This document shows positions 53,045 to 63,404 of a DNA stretch of 64,000 nucleotides, in pieces. Every line of letters begins with the position of its first letter. Position 1 is the stretch's first letter. The DNA is from Lotus japonicus (taxonomy: Eukaryota; Streptophyta; Magnoliopsida; Fabales; Fabaceae). A program made the translations under genes and the position numbers. The notes below the pieces were generated by a model. That model worked only from the letters and a program-made list of their open reading frames with translations, had not been told where the DNA came from and did not search any database. The stretch is taken from assembly GCF_012489685.1 (NCBI RefSeq), contig NC_080041.1:23127802-23191801 (forward strand), given 5' to 3'.

Positions 53045-55811
53045 CCAGAGGACAAGCCGAGTAAGGAGAAAACGGAAGGAAGCAAGAGACGGGACAGGAA
53101 GGTGTGTGCGAGTGAAAAAGTGCCGAGGGAACTGTTGTACCCCAAAAAGGAAAGTTTCGAGCGTCGCCGACCCTGACATCAAGCCGATTCTCGCCGGCGA
53201 GAGGATTCAGGGAAGAGTTTGAGTGCGCATCTAACAGAGCTACTGCGTGAAGTTAAGGCTACACACGCAGTTGAGGAAGGCGAAAAAGAGACAGGCCCGC
53301 CCCGGGAAGCGTTAGATAAGACCAAGTGGTGCGAATACCACCGCTCAGCAGGACATGACAGTGGGGACTGTTTTACTCTGAAGAACGAGATCGAGAGGCT
53401 CATCCGAGCGGGGCGTTCACAATTGAGTGATCGTGGTGATCGCTGGAGCGGAGAGCGGCAAAGAGGAAACCGGATAATGGGGTCCGCCAGCAAGATGATC
53501 GTAAGCGAGAGGATCGTCGTCGTACCCCAAAAGCTGACAAAAAGGAAACACTGGCGACACGGAAAAAGGGGGCAGAGGAGACCTTCAATAAGGACCTTGA
53601 GCCGTGATGACCCGGGTTTATATGATGTTTTTAGGGTTTTTCCTTGTAGATTTTGAGTCTTTTTCTTGTGTCTCATGTAGTGTTTCATGCATTCTCATGC
53701 ATTTTTATTCTTTTCTTTAGTCTTTATTTTGTTTTGGTAATTTAGTAGTTTTATAGGTAGTTTTCTTGTATTTTAAGTTAAGTTTAGGACTTGCATGATT
53801 TTCTTTTGTTTTATGAAGGACCTCTTGTGCTAATGAGCTCTTTGAGCTTCTAGATTCTTCCTTGACTTGTTGGTTAGGTTTGGAGAGCAGAAACTGAAGG
53901 TAATAGAAGGAAAAGAAGTATGGAATTGAAGGAGGACTTAAAGAGGATTGAAAGAGGAGTTACAGAAGCCAAAGAGTCTTTTCCAAGCGAGCTGGAGCGC
54001 CTAGGGCGTTGGCAGGCGCTGGGTAGGCGCCAATTAGCTCCAGAGAGCATGTTTTCAGGATGGAATTGGCGCTCAGGCGCTCTGAATTGGCGCCTGAGCG
54101 CCCGGAACAACCCAACCTCGTGAATTTGGCCTATAAATAGGATTTTAGTCATTTTCTTTGGTAATCTTGGATACTACTTTCATTTTTACATAAACTCAGA
54201 GGTAGAGGAGCATCTAGGAGAGTGTGAGAGGGCTTCTAAGCTTGTAATTCAGGTTCTTAGCCAAGCATGGCTAATCTCTCTTCTTTTGCTTTGGATTTCT
54301 TTGTAAGACTTTTTATATTTGAGTTATAATCTTAAGTTCTTTCCCACATGTTCTCCTTCTTCCCTTGAATCCCATTTTCTGAATTTCAATCTAAGCTTGT
54401 ATGCATGCTTGCTTTTTGCTTTTCTATAATCAGAACGGAAGTTTGTTATAGATTAGGGAACCGATTTGGGATTACCCCTTCTATGCTTGCTACTAGGAAT
54501 AGAGGAAGGGTTGGGGTTTGATGGCCTGAAATTGCATGATCTAAAACCTCATATAAATGACTAAGTACACAAGGAATTGGGCTTAGCTTTTAGTATGAGA
54601 GAATTGCTTATGTGAGGAATCAATAAGTGAGTAACTAGGTTATATCATCAAGGAGAGATCCATGAGAACATGTGCTTAGAATGATGTGCTTAAATTGACT
54701 AGTTGAACAAGGATCCAAAGCATGTTATTTTCTTAATTGTCTTTTTATTTGTCCTTTTTCCTTATTACTACTTCGACATATCTTTGATTCAATAAAACCA
54801 ACCTTCAAACTCAAAGCTTAAACTGAATTTAGTCACTCACAATCCCTGTGGTTCGATATTTAAAACCGGGTGGATTCCGTACACTTGCGGATTGACCAAC
54901 AAGCCGCCGGTTGGAACGATAAATACGATTGCTGGTGGTTTCGGTGGAGGCGGGGAAACGGCTTCGGCGAGGAGAAGACACGTAAGGGCAATAACGTCGG
55001 TACAGCAATATGAGACCCCTTTCTGCTTCCAGCATCCAGATATCGTGTTATCGTCGGCAGATTTTGAAGGAATAAAGACGCACAAGGATGATCCGGTGGT
55101 TGTCATGATAAGGATAAACAGCTTCAATGTGCGACGAGTTCTTCTGGATCAGGGAAGATCTGCTGACATCATTTATGGGGATGCATTTGACCAACTGGGA
55201 TTAACGGATAAAGATCTGATGCCTTACTCAGGGTATGGGTACCAGGGTATATAGATTTGGACACAATCTTTGGTGTCGACGAGAACGCCAAACTTCTTCG
55301 CGTAAGGTACCTAGTGTTGCAGGTTGTGGCTTCATACAACGTCATCATTGGGAGGAACACACTTAATCACCTTTGCGCTGTAATTTTGACAGCTCACTTG
55401 GCGGTGAAATACCTGCTGATGTGTGGTAGAGTGGGGAAGATCGTGGTGGACCAGAGAAGGGCGAGAGAGTGCTACAACAAATGTCTTAGCATGAACGGGA
55501 AGAAAGGAGCCGGCGAGGGACACAGGTGCCATGAGGTTGAGGTTTTAGAAGACAAACGAGAAGGGTTGAGCGAGCATGAGCAAAGGACAGAACAGGTCGT
55601 TGACAGGAAGGTAAAAAGGCAACGAGACAGTCAGAGTCAAGGCAAGCAAGGTGACAAGGAAGGAAGGAATGGGCAGTTTACAGACATCCTGGCAGAGGAG
55701 CGCTGGGCAGGAATTATTGACGACTTGGAAATGTATAAATTCAGTAGGGTGTGCTGGCGATCGAGCCCAGGCTCACACCTGTACAGGAGCGGCGATTGGA
55801 GAAGTTGGTAG
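53045..55811 (+). pseudogene. Tat-type knuckle/protease region of element 2, split by a solo LTR
   Basis: 53219-53604 carries WCEYHRSAGHDSGDCFTLKN, the Cys/His motif. A solo LTR (53605-54901) interrupts the codons for the conserved PPVxTINTIAGGFGGGG stretch. After it, 54902-55254 has HPDIVLSSADFEGIKTHKDD and the protease block RRVLLDQGRSADIIYGDAF. A small deletion/frameshift near 55240 then leads into 55257-55811 with LLRVRYLVLQVVASYNVIIG, HLAVKYLLMCGRVGKIVVDQ and RWAGIIDDLEMYKFS. The following pre-RT remnant (LEKLVEDNFDLFSWSPKD at about 55798-55850) is in another frame. Not functional. Confidence 0.87.
53605..54901 (+). mobile_element. solo LTR of the Athila-like family
   Basis: TGATGACCCG to TTGACCAACA with target duplication AGCCG (53600-53604 and 54902-54906). 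It is the reverse-orientation relative of the 1331-bp LTRs at 28374-29704 and 35779-38320 but clearly diverged. The GCGCC cluster (53995-54105) precedes CTATAAATAGG (54130-54140), conserved in layout with the other copies. Confidence 0.92.
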
Positions 55812-56792
55812 AGGACAATTTTGACCTCTTCAGCTGGAGTCCAAAGGATGTGACACTATGGGAACTTCCGTGGTTCAGGACACCAGCTCTTTCGAGCAAG
55901 GGACCGAACGACCAGAAGGGGAAAGCGGCGATGAGCCGGGAAATGGACCCAGAACTTCTACAGCGCCAAGATTGCAAGCAAAGGGGAAATGAGGTGCTCG
56001 GGCGGTCCCGGGAAAAGCAAAAGGCAGGGAAGGGATGCCCAACATACCGCGGCAAGAATAAGGGGAAGGCTAAGGCGAAGCAGTGGAAGTCGGCGAGAAC
56101 AATGATCCTTGAAAACAAAAAATCCAAATGGAATGAACAAGAGAGTGAATCAGAGGCGCGCTGGCGAGAAAGTCAACTCCGCAACAACGGTGAGTGGGTA
56201 GCGAGTACGTTAGGCACGAAGGGCGAGGTGCTGGGCCTAATACTTTGACTTGGAGCCTTAGAGGCTTGGCGAAAGGGGCGAGGATGCGGCCGAGGAACCA
56301 GATCAGAAGGAATAGGACCAAAAATAAAGATGCACTCTTTTTCTCCATCTTGGGAGTTTTTTAATGAGGCATCCCTCAATGTAAAAAAATCTTTTACGAA
56401 TGAAATACAAAAAGATATTCACCAACAATACTCCTAACTCAAACTGCAAAGATAAACTAGGCATAAGTCTGGGTAAACCTATATGGCCATTGGGTCCCTA
56501 GCACCGTAAGCCCTCGCCGAGATAAAACCGGCGAGGCCGCACCTGCTTTTACGGGAAATATTGGTGCGAGGAGAAAGCCTCAGTTCAAAACTGAGCAAAA
56601 GTCCTAGTTTCTTTGGCACACCTTCAAAATCGCTACACGAGCGCAAAAGGAAAAACAAGGCCTAAAAGGCGACGAGACGATCACAAGGCGGAAAATTTAT
56701 GAACGAAACCATGCGGAAATTAAACTGAATAAGAATAAGAACAATAATTGATTAAAAAAAAGGATAAGGAAAACTAGTGCGAAATTATCATG
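55812..56792 (+). other. pre-RT remnant and non-coding interior of Tat element 2
   Basis: About 55798-55880 still encodes the pre-RT segment and LWELPWFRTPAL, homologous to the corresponding end in element 1, then basic low-complexity sequence with no RT. The block at 56328-56385 (GCACTCTTTTTCTCC...AATGAGGCATCCCTC) is shared with element 1. Confidence 0.75.
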
Positions 56793-57340
56793 TTACATTG
56801 ACATCTTTTCCTTTTCAATTTCAGCAGCCGCGAAATATTCAGCAGTAAAGCCCTGAGGATCGTCTTGGCCAACTAGTCCATGCAGAGTAATCTTCTTGAA
56901 AGCTCCTATTCCGTCAAGGTTAATTCCCTTGTAAAGATGTTGGACCTGAGCTTTGGCGAGAAAGAAGCCGCGACCACGCTCTTCCACGGCCTCGGCCTGA
57001 TTTTGGAGTCCATGTCCGCCAGGGCCTGTTCCGCGCCTTGCTCGATCGTGCGGCACTTCTAGGGACGACGGATGTCCAAACCCTGGCCGGTGATGAGGAC
57101 ATCTTCAAGAGACTTCTCGTGGCGAAACCCGCCGGCCTGGCGGGCCGACTCGGCGATGGACTTGTAGGTGGACAACTCAGAAGGTTGGCAGATGGCCCCC
57201 TGAGTGGGTTCCTGAGTGGTAGACTGGGGAAGGGTGGAGAAGATTTGGTGGCAGAAAGCGTTCTTCTCATTTTCGTCGAGGGGGAGCCCCCCGGTGCTAC
57301 GGGATCGGGAGGATCCTTTGGTGCGGCGTTGGGAAGTCAT
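56793..57340 (-). pseudogene. antisense ORF remnant of Tat element 2 (internal deletion)
   Basis: Starts MTSQRRTKGSSRSRS at 57340, comparable to MASRRRTRNSSRG in element 1, and reaches SARQAGGFRHEKS, comparable to SSRYGGFCHEK. The central domain is missing. The C-terminal end (about 56990-56793) has GRGFFLAKAQVQHLY, GAFKKITLHGLVGQDDPQGF and AEYF in another frame, matching the end of the element 1 protein. So both ends of the gene persist while the Transposase_28-type core and most of the coiled coil are deleted. Confidence 0.75.
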
Positions 57341-58010
57341 TTTTCGTTAATAGAGAAAGTGAAAGGACGAGAGGGGAGAGAATGCAAATTTGTCAACTTC
57401 AGCAAAGTGTTAGGATTCCAGAAGTGGTAAGCGAGAAAAGGAAGGAGAATTTAAAAATTGATATAAGAAAAGGTTGAGGAATCGTGCCTTATCATGACAA
57501 AGGTGGAATGATTACTCAAGGGAGCGTGGTGCGGATTTCGGGAAACAAAGGCAACGATTAAATGAAAAGTTACAACGGTTGAAGCTGATTGGTTTGAATT
57601 CAAATTGTCAGGCTTTATCGTGATACGAAAGGACGTTTCAAAGATAGCGGTTGGGATTCGGTAGATTCGCTGACCTTAGCACAATTTCAGGGCACGACGC
57701 GTGGCGAAGGCTCGACACATGTCAAAATGTCACGATTCAGAGCACGCGCATACCTATGGTGGGGCGAGCGGACCAAATGCCATCGCCACAAGCTCACTTG
57801 TGGACTCAGACCGCCCGGAGAAGAGGAGCACATCAAAAGTTTGCGATGTAGATTTTAAAAGCTTTACTCACCGAGCCATGTTGGCCATTGATCTTCGTTT
57901 TTAGACTTTAGGTTTTGGCGTTGATTAGTTTCTTATGGTCTTCGCCTTAGTTTTCCTGCTTAAAGACACACTTAGCTCTCATGCTTCGAGCTCGGTGTCT
58001 TGTGGACTTG
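57341..58010. other. untranslated 3' interior of Tat element 2
   Basis: Corresponds to about 18926-19644 of element 1; both end with CTTAGCTCTCATGCTTCGAG and GGTGTCTTG just before the 3' LTR. No coding signal and no purine tract at the LTR edge. Confidence 0.7.
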
Positions 58011-58328
58011 TGGACTGGGCGAGACCCCAGGGTCCCTTGCCTAGGAGCGCTGGCCTCAGGCGAGGGGCGCCCCTGAGACTTGGGCCTCCCTCTCCGAGGC
58101 CCAACTGACCCATTAAGGTACATTAGAGGTGCCAATTCCAACTCCACACCTATAAATAGGGGACAATTACCAAATGTAAGGGACTCTTAACTCATTTATG
58201 AAATAACAAGATTGAAATTCAGTTATTCTTTCTCTCTCAAGCGGTTAAAACCTCTCTCTCTAAGCATTCACATCACTTTCCTCACACTTTGGGTACTATA
58301 CCCCTATTCTATGTTCTTGGATAGAACA
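58011..58328 (+). repeat. 3' LTR, Tat element 2 (318 bp)
   Basis: Same length as the 5' LTR. Most differences between the two are C/T or G/A transitions, as expected after methylation. TATA box CTATAAATAGGGG is kept. Confidence 0.93.
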
Positions 58329-58333
58329 ATATA

Positions 58334-58883
58334 CTCCCACAACATTTTATATTTCATTAAAATAATAATAATTTGGAAGAGAAACTTATTAGTAGAGGAA
58401 TCTAAAAAGAAACTTTGGAGTAAAGTTTATTGCCAACGTGGAGTAACTTTAGTTTCTGCAATGGTTAAGAAACTCATTTTAAAATGACATGTAACAAAGA
58501 AACTCACATGCTAATGCTCTTAGGCTATGTTTGGATTGGGGGTTGAGAGTGGGATGGGATTAGATGAGATGGAACATTTTAATGTTCCATTGTTTGGATA
58601 TGATAATGAAGGGTGGGATGGGATGGAGTGGGATAGATACCACTCAATCCCATTGAAACCCCTCATTTTGTTTCCCTCCCAATTTGGGGGTACAAGATGG
58701 GATCTAAATTAGAGTCTATTAAAATGTTATTTATTTACAATTTTACCCTCTTTCTTCACCCTTATCACTACACCTATGCGCGTTCCTTCTTTTATGGAAT
58801 TTTCCTTCCTTGCTTCATTCTTGCCCTTTCTGGCTTTCTTCCTTGTTCTTTGCTGCGTTATTTTTTTTATTCAAACACAATTT
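58334..58883. other. no gene seen
   Basis: Contains at 58520-58705 a GGGATGGGAT-rich stretch starting GGCTATGTTTGGATT, a phrase common at the ends of small plant transposons; I could not find the matching other end. The rest is AT-rich. Confidence 0.4.
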
Positions 58884-58888
58884 ATCAT

Positions 58889-59221
58889 TGTTCTTGCCAA
58901 GAACATAGAGATAGGTTATAGTATCTAGAGTGAAAGGGGTTGCCAAAGAGAGATAATCTAGAGAGATGAATATGTAACTACCTAGAGAGAGTGTAACCTC
59001 TTAGAGAGAGAAAATAACTAAATTTAGAGTTTATTATTGAGAAATGAGCTAAAAGTCATTTACATGGAGTAACCGCTCCCTATTTATAGGCTAGGGGCTG
59101 AGCCTTGTGAGTTTCAACTACTCCTATTGGACCTGTTGGGCCTTGCGGGGGAGGCCCAACTCTGAGTTTGAGTGACCGCCACGAGGCGGGCAGCCCTGTG
59201 CGAGGCCCCTCGTCCTGTTCA
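58889..59221 (-). mobile_element. solo LTR of the Tat element family
   Basis: Reverse complement of the LTR type at 51591/58011: CTATGTTCTTGG end at 58889-58905, TATAAATAGGGAG (minus) near 59080-59092, GAGGCCCAAC block near 59150. Target duplication ATCAT at 58884-58888 and 59222-59226. Confidence 0.88.
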
Positions 59222-59226
59222 ATCAT

Positions 59227-60626
59227 ACAAAGCAGAGTAACAACACTCACACAAACATCAACTCACTTTTTTCCTCCTGTAACCAAAAAAAACATATAAT
59301 TTTTTTTCTAAGTGACAGAGTCCTATAATCGAATAACCAGTTTACCACTATACCCAATATAAAGCAAATTAATCAAGTAATGTCATAAGGACCCACTGCA
59401 TCATGCATATAGTTTGAGAATCTAAAGAGAATGATAAATGGGGAAAATCATTATAAAAAAAGTGTAAGATTGGTACCTTTTTCAGTTTTTTGTATTTATA
59501 AAAGAATTATATGAATGACCATTTTGATTTTTGAGTGACTTGGTACCTTTTTCAGTTTTTTGTCATTGTTTTGGGGAAAATATATCCCACTACCACTGTA
59601 CAATCGTTGGAAGGCAGAGCACCACTAGTTGATTTCATTCAGGATAACAATCATATCATTATTTAAGTGTGACAGTACTAGAATGACGTGTCTCAAGGTT
59701 CCTTCTTTTATATTCCGGCATACAATAATTATGCCCCAACAAAGTTCGCACTACTTCCACATCTCAAAATTGAGGCATAAAATTGATGCTCACCCATAAA
59801 GATTAGGAAATTGCTGTGTTGCATGATAGATACCAAACACGATAGTGCACAACCAGAAGAAATAGGAAGAGAAAATAATAATAAACATAATACATAAGTG
59901 AATATGATAAGAAGAAAAATATTGAAAAAATAATGGATATGAATATTGTTGTTTTTGTGTGCATAAATTTTCAAAGACTTTAAGAAAATTTGAGACAATT
60001 TACAATGTGGTAGTTGACTTTATAGCCCGTATAGCCTTTGATGTCCAGGACAATGTGTGGGTGAGTTATATAGTCCACCAGGTAGGTCACACTTGAATTT
60101 TTACATACTAAGAAAATTTGAGACAATTTACAATGTTTGCTCTCTATTGTAATGTTCCTGAAGTTTCCCCTTTAATATCAGTGAACGTTCATAAAATAAA
60201 AGAGAGAATTTATAATTGAGAGATCTCATTCTATGTTTAGGATGTCAAACAATTATTTAGGAGTATGTATGGATAAATATTATATTAATTAATTTGATGA
60301 ATTATTTTTAATATTATTTTTTATTTATATCAATCTAAATTTATAAACATCGATCTAACAGTAATGACGACTAACCTCTGCTCCATTTTTTTCTTTATGT
60401 CTTTATTTTTATTGTATTTATCATTTATCTTTTTTCACTTCATTTCTCTCCCATTCTTATTTTGATGTAGACAACCCACATGGGTGTTTAACAAACATTT
60501 TTCTATTTAAATTATATTAATATATGATATTAGAAGAAATTAATTAATATATAAACAATTTCACACATATCTAATTATACTCTTCATTATACATTAAAAT
60601 TTTTATTATTTAATTTGATATTTTTT
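59227..60626. other. no gene seen; two short direct repeats
   Basis: AT-rich. TTGGTACCTTTTTCAGTTTT occurs at about 59473 and 59541, and AAGAAAATTTGAGACAATTT at about 59982 and 60110. No coding exon recognised. Confidence 0.45.
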
Positions 60627-61239
60627 ATGGAAAAGAGATGCTTTATTCAAATAAAAGCCTTAGCCAAACCATACAAAAAAAACCATGTGCTATTTTTGGG
60701 ATTGTCTTTGAGGCTGGTCACGTACTTCTTATGCTGTCTTCATAGAGGAAAGTGGGATTGCTTATTCTAGCTGGGATTTGCTTGGCCCAGAGATGCTTAT
60801 TACAGCCTATGGTTTTATTGTGTGGTTTGGCTAATGCTTTTATTTCTTGAGGTTGTTGTGGTATGCTCTTTAGAGTTTGATGTACTCTTTTTTTAGGTTT
60901 TTATCTCCTATGGAGGTTTTAATGAGGCACAACGCTAGACATGGTTTCTTTCTTTGGTTAGTGTTTTCAAATGACATATCTTGAGAGAGTTGTTCTCATG
61001 AAACATTTCTTATTAATAATATTCCTTTTGTTATCAAAAAGAAAAAAAACGTAAATATCCAAACGAATACAAGCATTGAAGCAAAGAGAAAGTCTCTCAG
61101 ACCAAACTTCATCCCTATTGGAATATGAGTATTTAGCTAAGCAATGAGCTACCTTATTAGCATCTTTATATACATGAGAAAAGGAAATAGAATCAAACTC
61201 AACAGCCAAATTCTTAATCTCGACAACAAGAGAATAGAA
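60627..61239 (-). mobile_element. LINE (minus) with RNase H end, split by a plus-strand LINE tail
   Basis: 61239-61045 read on minus encodes the end of a LINE RNase H domain: FDSISFSHVYKDANKVAHCL, AKYSYSNRDEVWSERL. Its 3' tail appears at about 60670-60627 (GAAAAGAGATGCTTTATTCA on plus). Between them, about 60672-61042 reads on plus like another LINE 3' UTR (GGAGGTTTTAATGAGGCAC, then ATTCCTTTTGTTATC and an A-rich tail). The copia element at 61240 is inserted at the 5' side of the minus fragment. Confidence 0.65.
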
Positions 61240-61667
61240 TGTTGGATATTTTATGGATTAGCATTAATCATTTAATTAGAATGTGTAATTCTTGGATTAT
61301 TAATATATCAATTATTAGAAATTAATATTAATTATAACGCTTAACCACATGATGGATATTACTATTGGGCTTTTATGATGAGTAACCTGTAATGGGTTGG
61401 GTTATTTATTTAAGCCCAGTGAGAAGTCCCTGCTCTCATCTGATAGGTTATAAATTTGTCTCCCCATTAGACAGCTAACCTAATATACTCTACAGACTTA
61501 TCAGAATAGAGAGCAGTTTTTCTCACATGCATCACCTAGGCTCAAAACACAAAAGGACTGATTCTTCGCTCATATCAGGTACGCAAATTATATATGTATA
61601 GATTATTGAACATGCTATAATGCTTGTATCTACATCCTATCTAGGCTACCCTTATAAATTTCCTGCA
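61240..61667 (+). repeat. 5' LTR of copia-type element (428 bp)
   Basis: TGTTGGATATTTTATGG to TTTCCTGCA. Candidate target duplication TAGAA at 61235-61239; the other copy is outside the window. Confidence 0.8.
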
Positions 61668-61669
61668 AT

Positions 61670-61681
61670 TGGTATCAGAGC
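61670..61681 (+). other. primer-binding site, initiator Met tRNA type
   Basis: TGGTATCAGAGC, two bases after the LTR end. Confidence 0.95.
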
Positions 61682-63007
61682 TAAGTAGATACATATTATG
61701 GCTGTTCTTTCCTCTAAATACGTTCTTTTTTCTTTTACGAAATTAATTGAGGGGTTTCGATCCTCTGTGGTATGAGAACAACATGCTTAAAATTCTTGTG
61801 CTTTCGTTGCTTAATTTGTAAGAATTGAGTGTTTTGCGTCTTGGATTTTATAGAACCCTAATGCAAATCCTATCTCTGTGTTCTATGATCAAATCCTATC
61901 TATGTGTTCTATGATCTAGGAAATTTCTTGAGGGATTCTACTCACCTCACCCCTGCGTCTTACATACTCAAAATCTCTACGCATCGTGGCCTAAATTGAG
62001 AGATCAAAATAGTGTTTTATTCGGATTAAAAGTGACCCAGATATGTTCCCTTCTTCTTAGTGAGAAGAAGGATTTGAATATTTGATGATAAAATATTAAA
62101 AAAATATTATTATGTCATGTTATCATCATGAGTAACAACCTGGATTTAAAAGTGGAACGTGATTACAAAAGCCATTATCCTTGGAATCCTCTCTTTTATC
62201 CACTCATCATATTCTGTTAGTAAGAAGAAAAATTTAATTGATCCTAGAGGTAATGCCCAAAACCAATTGAAAAAGGGACCAAATCTTTATCTCCTCCCTT
62301 CCCAAATTCAGTGCAAATATATATATATATATATTTTTCTTTTAATATATCTTGTGGAATTTATTTGGAATAGATTTTACATAAGTTTTTGATAAAATTA
62401 CTTTGTATCCACTTTAATGATACCAGAAATTTATTATTATGCAATTTTGGTGTAACGGTGCAAATTTGCATAAAATCATCTGATTGATTCATATATGATT
62501 GAATATGTGGAGAACTTTGTTAGATATATACTCTTCTATTATCCTTTTTTAATTGATTTGTGAAATTATATATTTATGGCATGAGATTTGAAATACCAAT
62601 CTATTTATTTAACCATTGTGATATTTTGTTATTTCTTTCCTAATTAAGGTGGAAATTAAATATAAATTCATTAACTCACATTCTTATGATTAAATTTTGT
62701 TATGTATGTCATGTTGGAAAATATAAAATTCTCTTATATCCTTTTATTTGTAAAATGAAAATATATAGTAATTCTATAAATTATTATATTCTAGGCTTAT
62801 AGACCTTAAAATTATAAGGAAAGTTCCTTAATTTACTAGCAATTTTATATTATAGATTATAATCTATTTTCTAGTATACACTTTTTGGGACTAAGTTCTT
62901 TTAGGTCATTCTAAAATTAAAGCCAATAATTCTTGATCATTTTTTTAACTTATGCTTTATACAAACTCTTATCTGATTATAAGCATTATATTTTGTGTGA
63001 TTGTGAT

Positions 63008-63404
63008 CTCACCTATCGTGAGCACAGTTGTGCAAAATTTTGTGAAAATTATGTAATCTAAATTTCTTCAATAATTTAGATGAAATTCTATGTGTATTTA
63101 CATTAATGATAATTTACCCTATCGGTATGTTGTTATTAGTGTAACTTGTGGTTTATGTAATGTATTATTTATTGTAAACTTATGTCAATCAATTCAAATG
63201 TCCTATTGGTATTAGAATATCTCTGTGACAAACTATTATATACATTACATTAATTGGGCAATATATATATATTTTAATATAATCCAATTATTCTTAAAAA
63301 TTTGCATTGCCTATCGCTATGCAAATTTATACTAAATAAAATTGTTCATTGGAATAAATTATAAATTATTTTTATGTAAGTAATGGACATGCCCTATCGG
63401 CATG
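63008..63404 (+). repeat. repeated small hairpins with CTATC loop
   Basis: CTCAC-CTATC-GTGAG (63008-63022), TACC-CTATC-GGTA (63115-63127), a weak variant near 63202 (TCC-TATT-GGT), a ten-pair stem with one mismatch around CTATC at about 63300-63324, and CATGCC-CTATC-GGCATG (63388-63404). Spacing is about 80-110 bp. Function unknown. Confidence 0.7.

Larger units (their letters stand above)
51591..58328 (+). mobile_element. non-autonomous Tat-lineage Ty3/gypsy element (element 2)
   Basis: Target duplication ATATA (51586-51590 and 58329-58333). LTRs are 318 bp each (51591-51908; 58011-58328), with about 14 differences by eye. Interior: PBS, gag (52055), knuckle/protease, pre-RT remnant, no RT/RNase H/integrase, antisense remnants, 3' LTR. 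A 1297-bp solo LTR of the Athila-like family is inserted at 53605-54901. The same gene order and the same RT deletion point as element 1 show that both belong to one non-autonomous family. Confidence 0.92.

Noticed and set aside
58520..58705. Sequence starting GGCTATGTTTGGATT, like the end of small hAT-type elements
   Set aside because: No inverted partner or target duplication found, so not called as an element.
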